Notes under the pieces: model-generated
The model's input: the letters and a program-made list of their open reading frames with translations, nothing else
Told to the model about the DNA's origin: nothing
Database searches by the model: none
Position numbers and translations under genes: made by a program
Assembly (NCBI GenBank): GCA_900545345.1
Contig: UQYQ01000008.1
Span: 1 to 64,000, forward strand
Origin: an uncultured Ruminococcus sp.
GTDB lineage: Bacteria; Bacillota; Clostridia; Oscillospirales; Ruminococcaceae
DNA length: 64,000 nucleotides
Reading direction: 5' to 3'
Part shown: positions 27,372-36,468 of the stretch, piece by piece
Layout: the number at the start of each line of letters is the position of its first letter
How positions within the stretch are numbered: the first letter of the stretch is position 1

Positions 27372-28583
27372 ATGTCAGCTATTAAAATTACAGATAATTT
27401 ATTTTCGGTTGGGGTTTTAAATCCTGCGATGAGAATTTTTGATGTTATAATGAAAACCGATTACGGAACATCTTATAATTCATACATTTTAAAGGGTGAA
27501 AATAAGACTGCTTTGATTGAAGTAAGTCATGCAGATTTTTTTAATTCTTATTTAGATAATATAAAAGATGTATGTGACCTTTCGGATATTGATTATATAG
27601 TTTTAAATCATTGCGAGCCTGACCACAGCGGTGCTTTAGCTGAGGTTTTAAAGCATTGCAGTCCGAAAATTGTCTGCACAAAAGCAGGTTCAAATTTTTT
27701 AAAGAACATCACGAATAATGATAACATTGATTTTATGATTGCCGGTGACGGTGACTCTATTGATTTAGGCGGAGTTTCACTCAAGTTTATACCGTCTGCA
27801 TTCTTACATTGGCCTGACTCAATGTTCACATACTGTGAAGAAGAGAAAGCGCTCTTTTCATGTGATATGTTCGGATGTCATTATTGTGAGCCGTATATCA
27901 TTGACGATTTCATTGCATATGACAAGTCATATGAGATTGCATTAAAGGGATATTATGACGCTATTTTCGGACCTTTTAAACCGTTTGTTTTACAGGGCAT
28001 GAAAAAGCTTGAAGGACTTGAAATTGATACAATATGTCCCAGTCACGGACCTGTCCTTACCAAAAGCGGAAAGCTTGAAAGCGTATTGGAAAAATATAAA
28101 GAGTGGAGTGCTCCTTTAAAAAAGGAGAAGAAATCAATCCCAGTGTTTTATTGTTCTGCATACGGGAATACAAAAAAAGCAGCTTGTGCTATAAGTCATG
28201 GCATATCTAAAGCTTCTTCTGATATAATTTCAAATGTTTATGATATAAACGACTATGACTTAGCTGAGCTTGCAGAAATTATAAATTCAAGTGACGCTTT
28301 TGCAGTCGGTTCTCCGACAATCAACGGTGACGCTGTTGCACCTGTTTGGAGTTTAATAAGCACAATTGATGTCATAAATAACCGTAAGAAAAAAGCTCTT
28401 GTTTTCGGTTCCTACGGCTGGAGCGGGGAAGCAATTCCGAACCTTATAAACAGACTGAAGGGCATAAAAAATGATGTGTTCGGTGAAGGATTTAAGTTCT
28501 GCTTTGTCCCTACAGACGAAGATTTAAAGGCTGCTGAAGAAACAGGAGAAGCATTTGCAAAAGATACATTAGGTAATTCATAA
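27372..28583 (+). CDS. fprA: Flavodiiron protein (A-type flavoprotein)
   Basis: It reduces O2 (or NO) to water (or N2O) with electrons from rubredoxin or coenzyme F420, protecting strict anaerobes. The 403-residue protein has an N-terminal metallo-beta-lactamase-like diiron domain with the ligand motif [10 protein letters not shown] (about 78-87), further ligands in [12 protein letters not shown] and CDMFGC, and CPSHGPV. The C-terminal flavodoxin domain (about 254-400) has the FMN loop [11 protein letters not shown] and [11 protein letters not shown]. The rubrerythrin gene follows 50 bases later. Its promoter carries the Crp/Fnr-type palindrome. Confidence 0.95.
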   Translation: MSAIKITDNLFSVGVLNPAMRIFDVIMKTDYGTSYNSYILKGENKTALIEVSHADFFNSYLDNIKDVCDLSDIDYIVLNHCEPDHSGALAEVLKHCSPKIVCTKAGSNFLKNITNNDNIDFMIAGDGDSIDLGGVSLKFIPSAFLHWPDSMFTYCEEEKALFSCDMFGCHYCEPYIIDDFIAYDKSYEIALKGYYDAIFGPFKPFVLQGMKKLEGLEIDTICPSHGPVLTKSGKLESVLEKYKEWSAPLKKEKKSIPVFYCSAYGNTKKAACAISHGISKASSDIISNVYDINDYDLAELAEIINSSDAFAVGSPTINGDAVAPVWSLISTIDVINNRKKKALVFGSYGWSGEAIPNLINRLKGIKNDVFGEGFKFCFVPTDEDLKAAEETGEAFAKDTLGNS

Positions 28584-28633
28584 TTATTAACACAAAGGTG
28601 TTAAAATATATAAAAATTGAGGAGGAAAAAATT

Positions 28634-29185
28634 ATGGCAAAATGGATTTGTCCGGTTTGCGGATATGTACACGAGGGAGACACACCTCCTGAGAAATGCC
28701 CACAATGCGGTGTTCCGGGTGAAAGATTTAACAAAGCTGAATCTGCCGGATTAACATGGGCTGACGATCACAAAGTTGGTATTGCTAAGGATTTAGATCC
28801 TGCTGTTGTACAAGATCTGAGAGATAACTTTAACGGTGAGTGTTCAGAGGCAGGTATGTATCTTGCAATGGCAAGAGTAGCAATCAGAGAGGGCTATCCT
28901 GAGGTTGGTCTTTATTATGAGAAAGCTGCTATTGAGGAAGCAGAGCATGCTGCTAAGTTTGCAGAGCTTTTAGGTGAAGTAGTAACAGATTCAACTAAGA
29001 AGAATCTTGAACTTAGATACATGGCTGAGAACGGTGCTTGTGAAGGTAAACTTATGCTTGCTAAGAAAGCTAAGGAGCTTGGATACGACGCTGTTCATGA
29101 TACAGTTCATGAAATGGCTAAGGACGAAGCTCGTCACGGCCGTGCATTCAAGGGCTTGCTTGACAGATATTTCGGCGATAAGTAA
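28634..29185 (+). CDS. Reverse rubrerythrin
   Basis: A peroxide (and possibly O2) reductase of anaerobes. In its 183 residues the rubredoxin domain comes first ([21 protein letters not shown], residues about 6-26), then the ferritin-like diiron domain with EXXH motifs (EAEHAAK and EARHGRA) and further Glu ligands ([15 protein letters not shown]). This order is the reverse of classical rubrerythrin. SD GAGGAGG. It is probably cotranscribed with the flavodiiron gene, giving a two-enzyme oxygen defence unit. Confidence 0.95.
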   Translation: MAKWICPVCGYVHEGDTPPEKCPQCGVPGERFNKAESAGLTWADDHKVGIAKDLDPAVVQDLRDNFNGECSEAGMYLAMARVAIREGYPEVGLYYEKAAIEEAEHAAKFAELLGEVVTDSTKKNLELRYMAENGACEGKLMLAKKAKELGYDAVHDTVHEMAKDEARHGRAFKGLLDRYFGDK

Positions 29186-29202
29186 TTAAAGCAATGATTA
29201 CT

Positions 29203-29240
29203 GAAAGAGGAACAGAGTTTTTTCTCTGTTCCTCTTTTTA
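29203..29240 (+). terminator. Rubrerythrin terminator
   Basis: AAAGAGGAACAGAG and CTCTGTTCCTCTTT form a 14-base-pair stem with a T-rich loop, then a T-run. Confidence 0.88.
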
Positions 29241-29359
29241 TGTTTAAATAAAATGTGTTTTAATAATTTTACGCAACTCAAGGTTGCAAAAGTTCCACTC
29301 CCAGTTGGTAGAATTATTATGCCTAATATGGTATAATTAAAACAAAGGAGGAGGTAAGT

Positions 29360-30211
29360 ATGACAATAGGTGAACAAATTCAGAATATTCGCATCGAAAA
29401 AGGCTTGACACAGGAAAGACTTGCAGAAATGCTGGAGGTTTCAAGGCAGTCAGTTTCAAAATGGGAACTTGGTCAGGCTGTGCCTGATGTTGATAAAATT
29501 ATTCGCATGAGCGAACTGTTTGATGTTTCGACTGATAAAATTCTTTTGAGAAATACTGATGAAAAACAAGTTAATAAAAATCCTCTGCATTTAGGCAGTG
29601 TTTATCTTGTGGTTAAGGATTTTGAAAGATCAGTGGAGTTTTATGAGAAGTTTTTGGGTGTCAGTGTATCAAATCGATGTAGAAGCGGAAATAAATTCGT
29701 GGAATTTTATATTGATAATAAGTGCATCGCTCTTATGAACGAGAACAATATTAAAGGTCACTGTACATTGCTTGACAGTCCGTATAAGTTCGTTCAGAAT
29801 TTTTGGGTGGAGGATTTGAAAACCGAGTATGAGCGTGTAAAATCGCTGAACATAGGTAATGTTACGGAAATTTTAGAGGCATATCCAACATATCGATATT
29901 TTCATCTGACCGACCCCGATAATAATATAATTGAAATTACAGGAGGTTATCATATGAACGAGAATATTTGTCAAAGCTGTGCAATGCCGTTAAGTGACGA
30001 TTATTACGGTACTAATTCTGATGGAAGTAAAAATCATGAATACTGCAAATACTGTTTTGATAACGGAAAGTTTGTAAATAATCAAACTCTTGAAGAAAAA
30101 ATCGAAAGCAATATTAGGTTTTGGGTTGATGAAGAGAACGGAATTACCGAAGAAATTGCAAGACAAAAGCTCAGTAAGCTTTTCCCGACATTAAAAAGGT
30201 GGAAGAAATAA
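29360..30211 (+). CDS. HTH regulator fused to a VOC (glyoxalase-like) domain and a zinc ribbon
   Basis: A 283-residue, three-part protein. Residues about 4-60 are an XRE helix-turn-helix (RIEKGLTQERLAEMLEVSRQSVSKWELGQAVPD). Residues about 78-195 form a VOC/glyoxalase-like domain (SVYLVVKDFERSVEFYEKFLGVSV ... HLTDPDNNIIEITGG). Residues about 200-283 carry a Cys-rich zinc ribbon (CQSCAMPLSDD ... YCKYCFDNG). VOC domains bind metals, small electrophiles or antibiotics, so it may sense such a ligand. The SD AGGAGGAGG precedes the ATG. The gene across the terminator has the same first and last parts without VOC. Confidence 0.85.
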   Translation: MTIGEQIQNIRIEKGLTQERLAEMLEVSRQSVSKWELGQAVPDVDKIIRMSELFDVSTDKILLRNTDEKQVNKNPLHLGSVYLVVKDFERSVEFYEKFLGVSVSNRCRSGNKFVEFYIDNKCIALMNENNIKGHCTLLDSPYKFVQNFWVEDLKTEYERVKSLNIGNVTEILEAYPTYRYFHLTDPDNNIIEITGGYHMNENICQSCAMPLSDDYYGTNSDGSKNHEYCKYCFDNGKFVNNQTLEEKIESNIRFWVDEENGITEEIARQKLSKLFPTLKRWKK

Positions 30212-30214
30212 TAA

Positions 30215-30258
30215 AAAAGCAAGCATACGATCTTTGTTCCCGTATGCTTGTTTGCTTT
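30215..30258. terminator. Bidirectional terminator between two HTH/zinc-ribbon genes
   Basis: GCAAGCATACG and CGTATGCTTGTTTGC pair around an 11-base loop, with A-run and T-rich flanks, serving both convergent genes. Confidence 0.8.
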
Positions 30259-30712
30259 ATTCTGACTGTTTATTTTTCCAGTAGTTTAGTTCGGGCAGCT
30301 GTTTTGCAAAATATTCTCGTGCTTGTTCAGGAGTGAAGTTATCATTTGACATATGAGATGAAAGAAAGTCAAGTAGTTCGTCTAAGGATTTATATGTGAA
30401 CTCTCCGTCATTATAGCACCATTTGCAGTATTCTTCGTTAAAATTGTTATCAGGCTCACGGCTTATTAAGCTGTCATCTTCTAACGGCATGCCGCATACC
30501 TGACAAATTAATTTTCTAGGTGAACCTAAAAGTGTGTTGATTGAAATATCAAAGGTTTTAGAAATCAGTTTTAAAGTATCTGTGTTTGGTACAGTTTCAC
30601 CAGTCTCCCAGCGTGAAATTGCCTGTCGTGTAACAAATAGTTTTGCAGCCATTTCATCTTGCGTAAGTTTATTGTTTATACGAATGTTTTTTAATACTTC
30701 ACTTGTGTTCAT
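30257..30712 (-). CDS. HTH regulator with C-terminal zinc ribbon
   Basis: A 151-residue protein. Residues about 5-60 form an XRE helix-turn-helix (INNKLTQDEMAAKLFVTRQAISRWETGETVPN). Residues about 68-151 are a zinc ribbon of the same type as in the convergent gene at 29360 (CQVCGMPLEDD ... YCKWCYNDG, then a conserved C-terminal helix ending ...LPELNYWKNK). This domain is a putative zinc-ribbon family also found alone in Clostridia. It has no other operon partner. SD AGGAGG. Confidence 0.85.
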   Translation of the reverse strand: MNTSEVLKNIRINNKLTQDEMAAKLFVTRQAISRWETGETVPNTDTLKLISKTFDISINTLLGSPRKLICQVCGMPLEDDSLISREPDNNFNEEYCKWCYNDGEFTYKSLDELLDFLSSHMSNDNFTPEQAREYFAKQLPELNYWKNKQSE

Positions 30713-30805
30713 ATTACTGCCTCCTTTACTTTATTATATTGTAAGTCATATATTATTACAGGTCAAGCAACTGTTTGTTGCGTTTATGTTTTTTAATGTT
30801 AGATA

Positions 30806-31684
30806 TTATTTATTTACCGGCTTTTTGTTATTATAAATAAAATTCACAACTGCCATAGATACAATAAGTGCATATCCTAAAAAGCTTAAAGCATCGGGTA
30901 TTTGTCCGAAGATAAAGAACGAGAAAAGCGTTGAAAAAATAATCTGTGTGTAGTCGTATATCGAAATCTCTTTTGCAGGAGCGTGAACATAGGCAGCGGT
31001 AATTGTAAATTGTCCGCCTGCGGCAGCTGCTCCGCATAAAATCAGAAAAACAGTTTGCTTTAGTGACATTGGTGTAAAGTTGAAAATTAAATACGGCAGA
31101 CTTACTAAACATGAGAAAGCCGAAAAGAAAAATACTATAAACGGTCCTTTTACACCTCGGGTTCCTAAAACTCTGACCATTGTATATGCAACACCTGCTG
31201 CAAACCCTCCGAAAAGCCCCAGAAGTGACGGAAATAAATCTGCATTGGCAAGGGACGGTTTTATTACAAACAGGCTTCCTATAAATGCAACTAAAACCAT
31301 AGTGCCCTGAATTGGGGTAAATTTTTCTTTCAGCACAAAATACGAACAAAGTATAGCAAAGAACGGTGACATTTTGTTGAGTATTGATGCGTCTGACAGC
31401 ACAAGATGGTCGACCGCATAAAAGTTGCAGAAAATACCTATTGTTCCGAATCCCGCACGAAGTATAAGAAATTTTAAATCGCCTTTTTGAATTTTAAATG
31501 CACTCTTATCTTTAAGTAAAAGAACAAGTGCAAATATAAGTGCTACAAAATTTCTGAAAAAGCTTTTTTGTATTGACGGAATATCTCCCGCAAGCTTTAT
31601 AAAAACACCCATAAGTGCAAACATAAATGCAGAAATAATTATATAAAAAATTCCTTTGTATTTCGGATTTATAGTTAGTTTCAA
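30806..31684 (-). CDS. DMT superfamily transporter (EamA family)
   Basis: A 292-residue membrane protein with ten predicted helices in two EamA repeats (each about 135 residues, the first opening YKGIFYIIISAFMFALMGVFIKLAG). It exports or imports a small metabolite, which cannot be named. The start is TTG at 31684: the SD AAGGAGA lies 8 bases upstream, and no ATG is close. It is a single-gene unit with a terminator upstream belonging to the next operon. Confidence 0.85.
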   Translation of the reverse strand: MKLTINPKYKGIFYIIISAFMFALMGVFIKLAGDIPSIQKSFFRNFVALIFALVLLLKDKSAFKIQKGDLKFLILRAGFGTIGIFCNFYAVDHLVLSDASILNKMSPFFAILCSYFVLKEKFTPIQGTMVLVAFIGSLFVIKPSLANADLFPSLLGLFGGFAAGVAYTMVRVLGTRGVKGPFIVFFFSAFSCLVSLPYLIFNFTPMSLKQTVFLILCGAAAAGGQFTITAAYVHAPAKEISIYDYTQIIFSTLFSFFIFGQIPDALSFLGYALIVSMAVVNFIYNNKKPVNK

Positions 31685-31746
31685 TTTTGTTATCTCCTTA
31701 TAGTGTTACTTTTTAAATATTATCACCAAAGCTTTATAATGTCAAA

Positions 31747-31788
31747 CAAAAAAGATAAAGGTGTAACTTACACCTTTATCTTTTTTGT
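31747..31788 (-). terminator. Terminator of the DUF2975/XRE operon
   Basis: AAAAAAGATAAAGGTGTA and TACACCTTTATCTTTTTT form an 18-base-pair, near-symmetrical stem; on the minus strand it ends in a T-run. Confidence 0.8.
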
Positions 31789-31997
31789 TATTCGTTTTTC
31801 TTATATTCTAAAATATCACCCGGCTGGCAGTCAAGCACATCACAGATAGCTTCTAAGGTAGAAAATCGAATCGCACTGATTTTTCCCGTTTTGATTTTGG
31901 AAAGATTGACGTTTGATACTCCTACTTTTTCGGAAAGCTCATTAAGAGACATTTTTCTGTCTGCCATAACACGGTCCAGTCTTAATACTATTGACAT
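31788..31997 (-). CDS. Small XRE/YozG-like HTH regulator
   Basis: A 69-residue protein that is nearly all one helix-turn-helix (RVMADRKMSLNELSEKVGVSNVNLSKIKTGK) plus the C-terminal CDVLDCQPGDILEYK motif typical of the YozG-like group. The ATG at 31997 has the SD AAGGGGTGAT; the longer frame upstream overlaps the neighbouring gene. It starts 11 bases after the DUF2975-like gene. This pair occurs together in many Firmicutes, but its function is unknown. Confidence 0.88.
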   Translation of the reverse strand: MSIVLRLDRVMADRKMSLNELSEKVGVSNVNLSKIKTGKISAIRFSTLEAICDVLDCQPGDILEYKKNE

Positions 31998-32008
31998 ATT
32001 ATCACCCC

Positions 32009-32584
32009 TTAAAGTGTTTCGTCGGATTGTCTTTGAAGCTCTGTTCCATACGCAAACGACTGTGAAAGGCACAAAACTATAATTCCGGTTATAATACTTT
32101 GTAAGTTAACAGAGATTTCCGCATTTTCCACACCCAAAACAGCACGAGAAATTATGCTCATAATAAGCGATACAATAGTAACTGCAATAAAGAAAATTCC
32201 GATTTCTCTAACCATTCGAGTATTATCCTTTTGAAACGGTGTCTGTCCCTTAGAAAATTTAGTTTGTCCTAATGTCGTTTTTAAAATAAGATTAACATTT
32301 CTAAACACCATAGCCATAAGCGAAAGAATAATAACAGCACAAATAGAAAACAGCAAAATTGCAGTCATATTAACCTTGCCGTCAGAATACAAAACATTCA
32401 TCTCATAGCCGTATGTTGTAAGCGAATTTCCCAGTGTTTCTGAACCTTTTTGCAATATCTCTTCAAGCCAATTCGCTGACGCTGCTGATGCTATTAAAAC
32501 AACCACCATTATAGCTGTTGTGAACCAATGCAGTACCTCTAATATTTTTGCGAGTATAATTGCCGCTTTGTTAACTGATTTCAT
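32009..32584 (-). CDS. DUF2975-like membrane protein
   Basis: A 191-residue protein with four membrane helices (about 8-34, 68-95, 120-140 and 155-178) in the DUF2975 (YoaS-like) pattern, including FRNVNLILKTTLGQTKFSKGQTPFQKDNTRMVREIG between helices 2 and 3. The start at 32584 has the SD AGGAGG 7 bases upstream; a longer frame to 32710 lacks one. It is coupled to the XRE gene downstream. The function is unknown; it may be the target or sensor partner of that regulator. Confidence 0.8.
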   Translation of the reverse strand: MKSVNKAAIILAKILEVLHWFTTAIMVVVLIASAASANWLEEILQKGSETLGNSLTTYGYEMNVLYSDGKVNMTAILLFSICAVIILSLMAMVFRNVNLILKTTLGQTKFSKGQTPFQKDNTRMVREIGIFFIAVTIVSLIMSIISRAVLGVENAEISVNLQSIITGIIVLCLSQSFAYGTELQRQSDETL

Positions 32585-32714
32585 AATAATTCCTCCTGAA
32601 AATAATAATCCAACCGGTCTGGTGTTTATAGTATAGCACCTCATTTCATGTTTGTCAAGTATTTTTTTATGTTTATCATTAAATTTTTTATTTTTAGTGA
32701 TTTTGTTCATCTAA

Positions 32715-32772
32715 ATAAAAAGGCGAACATAAATTTGTTGATATTACAAATTCTGTTCACCTTTTTATTTTA
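32715..32772 (-). terminator. Terminator downstream of dut
   Basis: A long imperfect stem from AAAAAGGCGAACATAAATTTGT to ACAAATTCTGTTCACCTTTTT spans the end of the nrd/dut operon. Between it and the dut stop (about 155 bases) I see nothing convincing. Confidence 0.7.
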
Positions 32773-32926
32773 TTGTTATATAAATACCGCCGTTTGAATT
32801 AATTAATAGACAGGATTTTATGAAATATCATCGCTGTCTGATTAACATTATCAAACATATGTTATTTTAACACGGGAATGAAAGGAAAATTCATGGCATA
32901 TTTAAGTCCGCGATTTGGATTCAATT

Positions 32927-33373
32927 TCATCGTTGCCCCGTTGAGCCAAACCCGCCAGCACCTCTCACAGTATCTGAAAGCTCATCGGTTTTTATAAAAG
33001 AAGCTTTCAAAAACGGCGTAATAACAAGCTGTGCAATTCTCTCACCGTTTGAAATGGTTTGAGTATCATTAGAGTGATTGTGCAGTGCTACCATTATCTC
33101 TCCTCTGTAGTCAGCGTCAACAACCCCGACTTTGTTGGCAGGGGCGAGACCTTTTTTTGAAGCAAGTCCCGAGCGTGCATAAATAAGCCCTGCATATCCT
33201 ACAGGAATCTCCATAGAAAGATATGTATGTATCATTACAGTTTCGCTCGGTTTTATGTCAATATCTTGGTCTGTGACTGCATATAAATCACACCCTGCAG
33301 AAAAGTCTGAACCATAGGTCGGTATTACAGCTCTGTCATCAAGTTTTTTTATTTTAATTTCTTGATTTATCAT
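32927..33373 (-). CDS. dut: dUTP diphosphatase
   Basis: It hydrolyses dUTP to dUMP and pyrophosphate, keeping uracil out of DNA and feeding thymidylate synthesis. The 148-residue trimeric-type enzyme has all five motifs: SAGCDLYA, ARSGLASKKG, VGVVDADYRGEI (with the catalytic Asp), GERIAQLVI and the C-terminal RGAGGFGSTG. It begins 23 bases after nrdG, so it probably belongs to one nucleotide operon nrdD-nrdG-dut. SD AGGAG. Confidence 0.95.
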   Translation of the reverse strand: MINQEIKIKKLDDRAVIPTYGSDFSAGCDLYAVTDQDIDIKPSETVMIHTYLSMEIPVGYAGLIYARSGLASKKGLAPANKVGVVDADYRGEIMVALHNHSNDTQTISNGERIAQLVITPFLKASFIKTDELSDTVRGAGGFGSTGQR

Positions 33374-33396
33374 ATTTTTATGCTCCTCTTATTGAA

Positions 33397-33942
33397 TTAA
33401 ACTAAATTAAGTCTTGGGTCATCATCTGAAACGGTGCAGACCCTGCCATCTGTAAGCGATTTCTGAACATCGATAATTCTTTGATTTTCAGAGCCTCTGA
33501 ATTTTATATTAAGGTTTTTCTTTTCTTCAATAAATTCACCGTCTATCATTATATCAATATATGACAGAAGTTCAGCAGTACACTCACAGTTCACCTTGCT
33601 TTCATTTGTTAAATCCCTGTCAAAGCGATATCCCGAATAGCACCATATACTTTTTTGAGGAAATGTCTCTTTAATTCTTTTAACAAATGAAACAAGTGAG
33701 CGTTGATTTTCAACCTCGAAAGGCTCACCTCCGAGAAGTGAAAAACCGCTTATATAATCAGGCTCCATAGACTTTAATATTTCATCTTCTGTTTCAGCAG
33801 TAAAAGGTTTTCCAAAATTAAAATCCCAAGTTTCAGGATTAAAACAACCTTTACAGTGGTGAGAACATCCGCTCACGAAAAGTGAAACTCTGACTCCCGG
33901 GCCGTTTGCAATATCGTGTTTTTTTATTGTGGCATAATTCAT
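33397..33942 (-). CDS. nrdG: Anaerobic ribonucleotide reductase activating protein
   Basis: A radical SAM enzyme that installs the glycyl radical on NrdD. The 181-residue protein has the Cys motif CSHHCKGCF (about 26-34; CxxxCxxC, binding [4Fe-4S]) and the GGEPF motif in the SAM-binding region. Its gene lies 29 bases downstream of nrdD with SD AAAGGA. Confidence 0.95.
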   Translation of the reverse strand: MNYATIKKHDIANGPGVRVSLFVSGCSHHCKGCFNPETWDFNFGKPFTAETEDEILKSMEPDYISGFSLLGGEPFEVENQRSLVSFVKRIKETFPQKSIWCYSGYRFDRDLTNESKVNCECTAELLSYIDIMIDGEFIEEKKNLNIKFRGSENQRIIDVQKSLTDGRVCTVSDDDPRLNLV

Positions 33943-33971
33943 TATGAGCTGATGTCCTTTCTAAGCAGGTT

Positions 33972-36098
33972 TTACAGATGAAGAACTCTTGACTTGATTT
34001 CCTTAGTCTTACCTTCATTCCAGAAGTTTTCACCTAAGTAACCGCAGGTTCTTCGTGTAACATTCATCTTTGCATGATCCTTGTTGTGGCATTGCGGACA
34101 TTCCCACTCGTTATCATCGTTAATGATAATTTCACCGTCATATCCGCATTCCTGACAATAATCGCTCTTAGTGTTAAATTCAGCGTACTGAATATTTTCA
34201 TAGATATATTTAACAGCGGCCGAAAGTGCAGGAAGATTATTTCTCATATTAGGAATTTCAACATATGAAATAGCTCCGCCTGAAGAAATCTTTTGGAACT
34301 GGCTTTCAAATTTGAACTTATCAAAAGCGTCAATATTTTCTCTTACGTCAACATGATATGAGTTTGTATAATAACCTTTATCGGTAATATCTTTGATTGT
34401 TCCGAATTTCTCTTTGTCAATTCTTGCAAAACGATAGCAAAGCGACTCAGCAGGTGTTCCGTAAAGAGCAAATCCGATTCCTGTGTCAGCCTTCCACTTT
34501 TCGCAGGTGTTTCTCAGCTTGTTCATAACTCTGAGAGCAAAATCAAGGCCCTCAGGGTCAGTCTGAGATACGCCTTTCATAACCTTGGTAACTTCATAAA
34601 GACCGATATATCCAAGTGAAATAGATGAGTATCCGTTCATCAGGTATTTGTCTATCTTTTCACCTTTTTTAAGTCTTGCAATAGCACCGTACTGCCAGTG
34701 GATAGGTGAAACATCGCTCTTTGTTCCCATAAGTGCGTTGTGTCTGCACATCAAAGCTTCATAGCAAAGCTCCAAACGCTCTTCAAGGATTTCCCAGAAT
34801 TTTTCTTCATCGCCCTTTGCGATAATTCCTATTTGCGGAAGATTGATTGAAACAACACCCTGATTGAATCTTCCTTCGAATTTGTATTCGCCGTTTTCAT
34901 CCTTCCAAGGTGCAAGGAACGAACGGCAGCCCATAGGTGAGAAAACATTGCCTTCATAATTTTCACGCATTTTTTTAGCTGAAATATAATCAGGATACAT
35001 TCTTTTAGCAGAACATTCTACTGCTAGTTTTGTGAGATAGTCATACTTTCCGCCGTTTAAGCAGTTATGTTCATCAAGAACATAAACCAGTTTAGGGAAT
35101 GCAGGGGTAACATATACACCCGTTTCATTCTTTATTCCCTCAAGACGCTGACGGAGAATCTCTTCAATAATCATAGCGTTTTCTTTTATGTATTCGTCAT
35201 CTTTTTCTAAGTGCAGGAACAATGTAACGAAAGGTGACTGACCGTTTGTCGTCATCAATGTGTTAATTTGATATTGAATAGTCTGAACACCTGATTTAAG
35301 TTCGGCCTGCAAGCGTTCTGCAACTAGCTTGTCGACAGTTTCCTGAGAAACACTTTCACCGCATGACTGCTTTATAGACTTTTCAAACTTATCCTTTGAT
35401 TTTCTTAAATATTTTCCCAAATGCTTTAAATCAACCGACTGGCCGCCGTATTGACTGGAAGCAACAGCAGAAATAATCTGAGTTGTTATTGTGCAGGCAA
35501 CCTGAAAACTCTTAGGGCTTTCAATCATCTTGCCGTTCATAACTGTACCGTTGTCAAGCATATCGCCTATATTTATAAGACAGCAGTTGAAAATAGGCTG
35601 TACAAAATAGTCAGCGTCATGGAAGTGGAAAATTCCTTCTTCATGTGCTTTTGAAAGCTTTTCGGGAAGAAGAACTCTGTTGGTTAAATCCCTTGAAACT
35701 TCTCCTGCTATATAGTCTCTCTGTGTTGAAGCAAGTACAGTGTTTTTATTTGAGTTTTCTTCTGCAAGCTCTTTGTTTTCATTCCTGATAAGGCTTAAAA
35801 TAGAATCATCGGTAGTATTGGCTTTACGAACTAAAGCCCTTTGATAACGATATATAATATAAGTCTTAGCAAGAACGAAAAGCTCAAATTCCATCAATTT
35901 TTCTTCAATGATATCCTGAATGTCTTCAACAAGCATTCTTTTCCTGTTTTTGCCCTCGATATAGGTTAGAATCGATTCGATTTGAGTGTCTGTTGCTCTT
36001 TCGTTTTCTTCTACTTCCTCATTTGCTTTCTTAATGGCAATAATAATTTTACTGCGGTCAAAGTCTACTGCTCGTCCGTCTCTTTTTACAACTTTCAT
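33972..36098 (-). CDS. nrdD: Anaerobic (class III) ribonucleoside-triphosphate reductase
   Basis: It makes deoxyribonucleotides from ribonucleotides without oxygen, using a glycyl radical. Of 708 residues, about 1-90 form an ATP-cone (MKVVKRDGRAVDFDRSKI), which senses ATP/dATP. The catalytic barrel has the substrate-site Cys in FNCCLINIGDML and NGQSPFVTLFL. Near the C-terminus are the zinc site (CQECGYDGE ... CPQCHNKDH) and the radical Gly in RRTCGYLGEN. The ATG at 36098, with SD AAGGAGAG, is preferred to 36119. It is divergent from the Crp/Fnr gene. Confidence 0.96.
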   Translation of the reverse strand: MKVVKRDGRAVDFDRSKIIIAIKKANEEVEENERATDTQIESILTYIEGKNRKRMLVEDIQDIIEEKLMEFELFVLAKTYIIYRYQRALVRKANTTDDSILSLIRNENKELAEENSNKNTVLASTQRDYIAGEVSRDLTNRVLLPEKLSKAHEEGIFHFHDADYFVQPIFNCCLINIGDMLDNGTVMNGKMIESPKSFQVACTITTQIISAVASSQYGGQSVDLKHLGKYLRKSKDKFEKSIKQSCGESVSQETVDKLVAERLQAELKSGVQTIQYQINTLMTTNGQSPFVTLFLHLEKDDEYIKENAMIIEEILRQRLEGIKNETGVYVTPAFPKLVYVLDEHNCLNGGKYDYLTKLAVECSAKRMYPDYISAKKMRENYEGNVFSPMGCRSFLAPWKDENGEYKFEGRFNQGVVSINLPQIGIIAKGDEEKFWEILEERLELCYEALMCRHNALMGTKSDVSPIHWQYGAIARLKKGEKIDKYLMNGYSSISLGYIGLYEVTKVMKGVSQTDPEGLDFALRVMNKLRNTCEKWKADTGIGFALYGTPAESLCYRFARIDKEKFGTIKDITDKGYYTNSYHVDVRENIDAFDKFKFESQFQKISSGGAISYVEIPNMRNNLPALSAAVKYIYENIQYAEFNTKSDYCQECGYDGEIIINDDNEWECPQCHNKDHAKMNVTRRTCGYLGENFWNEGKTKEIKSRVLHL

Positions 36099-36190
36099 AG
36101 ATGCCCTCTCCTTATACATTCTTCATATTTTTACTCTCTTTTAATTATGAGAATATCTGCTCTAATCTTGTTCTGCACGGCATTGATATT

Positions 36191-36232
36191 AGTATATGAC
36201 TTTTGTTTTGTTATGTCAGTTGCAAATGCAAC
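36191..36232 (-). promoter_or_regulatory. nrdD promoter with Crp/Fnr-type operator
   Basis: On the minus strand the palindrome GTTGCATTTGCAAC (36232-36219) abuts CTGACA (36219-36214), then 17 bases, then TATACT (36196-36191). The palindrome centre falls near -41.5, identical to the layout at the flavodiiron promoter. The remainder of 36099-36468 holds only these control sites and no gene. Confidence 0.65.
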
Positions 36233-36400
36233 TATTTCAATAATAAATACAACATATAGTGATTTTTCTGGAAAAGAATACATATAACTAGTATCTCAAT
36301 TGCTAAGCAAGATTAACAAAAGAGGACGAATTGTTTATTATAAACAAAAAATCAGGATAAAGTTTGGTAAAGATTTTATTTGATAATTAAAATTGTAATA

Positions 36401-36438
36401 GTTGCATTTGCAACAGTTGTATGATATTATGTAATTAG
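36401..36438 (+). promoter_or_regulatory. Crp/Fnr-type operator upstream of its probable own gene
   Basis: The palindrome GTTGCATTTGCAAC (36401-36414) is 55 bases before the regulator start. The spacing to likely -10 boxes (TGTAAT at 36430 or TAGAAT at 36439) is not the class II arrangement, and the palindrome contains a possible TTGCAA -35 box. Autorepression is therefore plausible. Confidence 0.55.
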
Positions 36439-36468
36439 TAGAATTTTAGTGTGAAAGGTGTTTCTGAC

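Noticed and set aside
32895..32990. Small frame reading into the 3' end of dut on the opposite strand
   Set aside because: It has an SD-like AAAGGA but mostly overlaps dut, and its protein shows no recognisable features.
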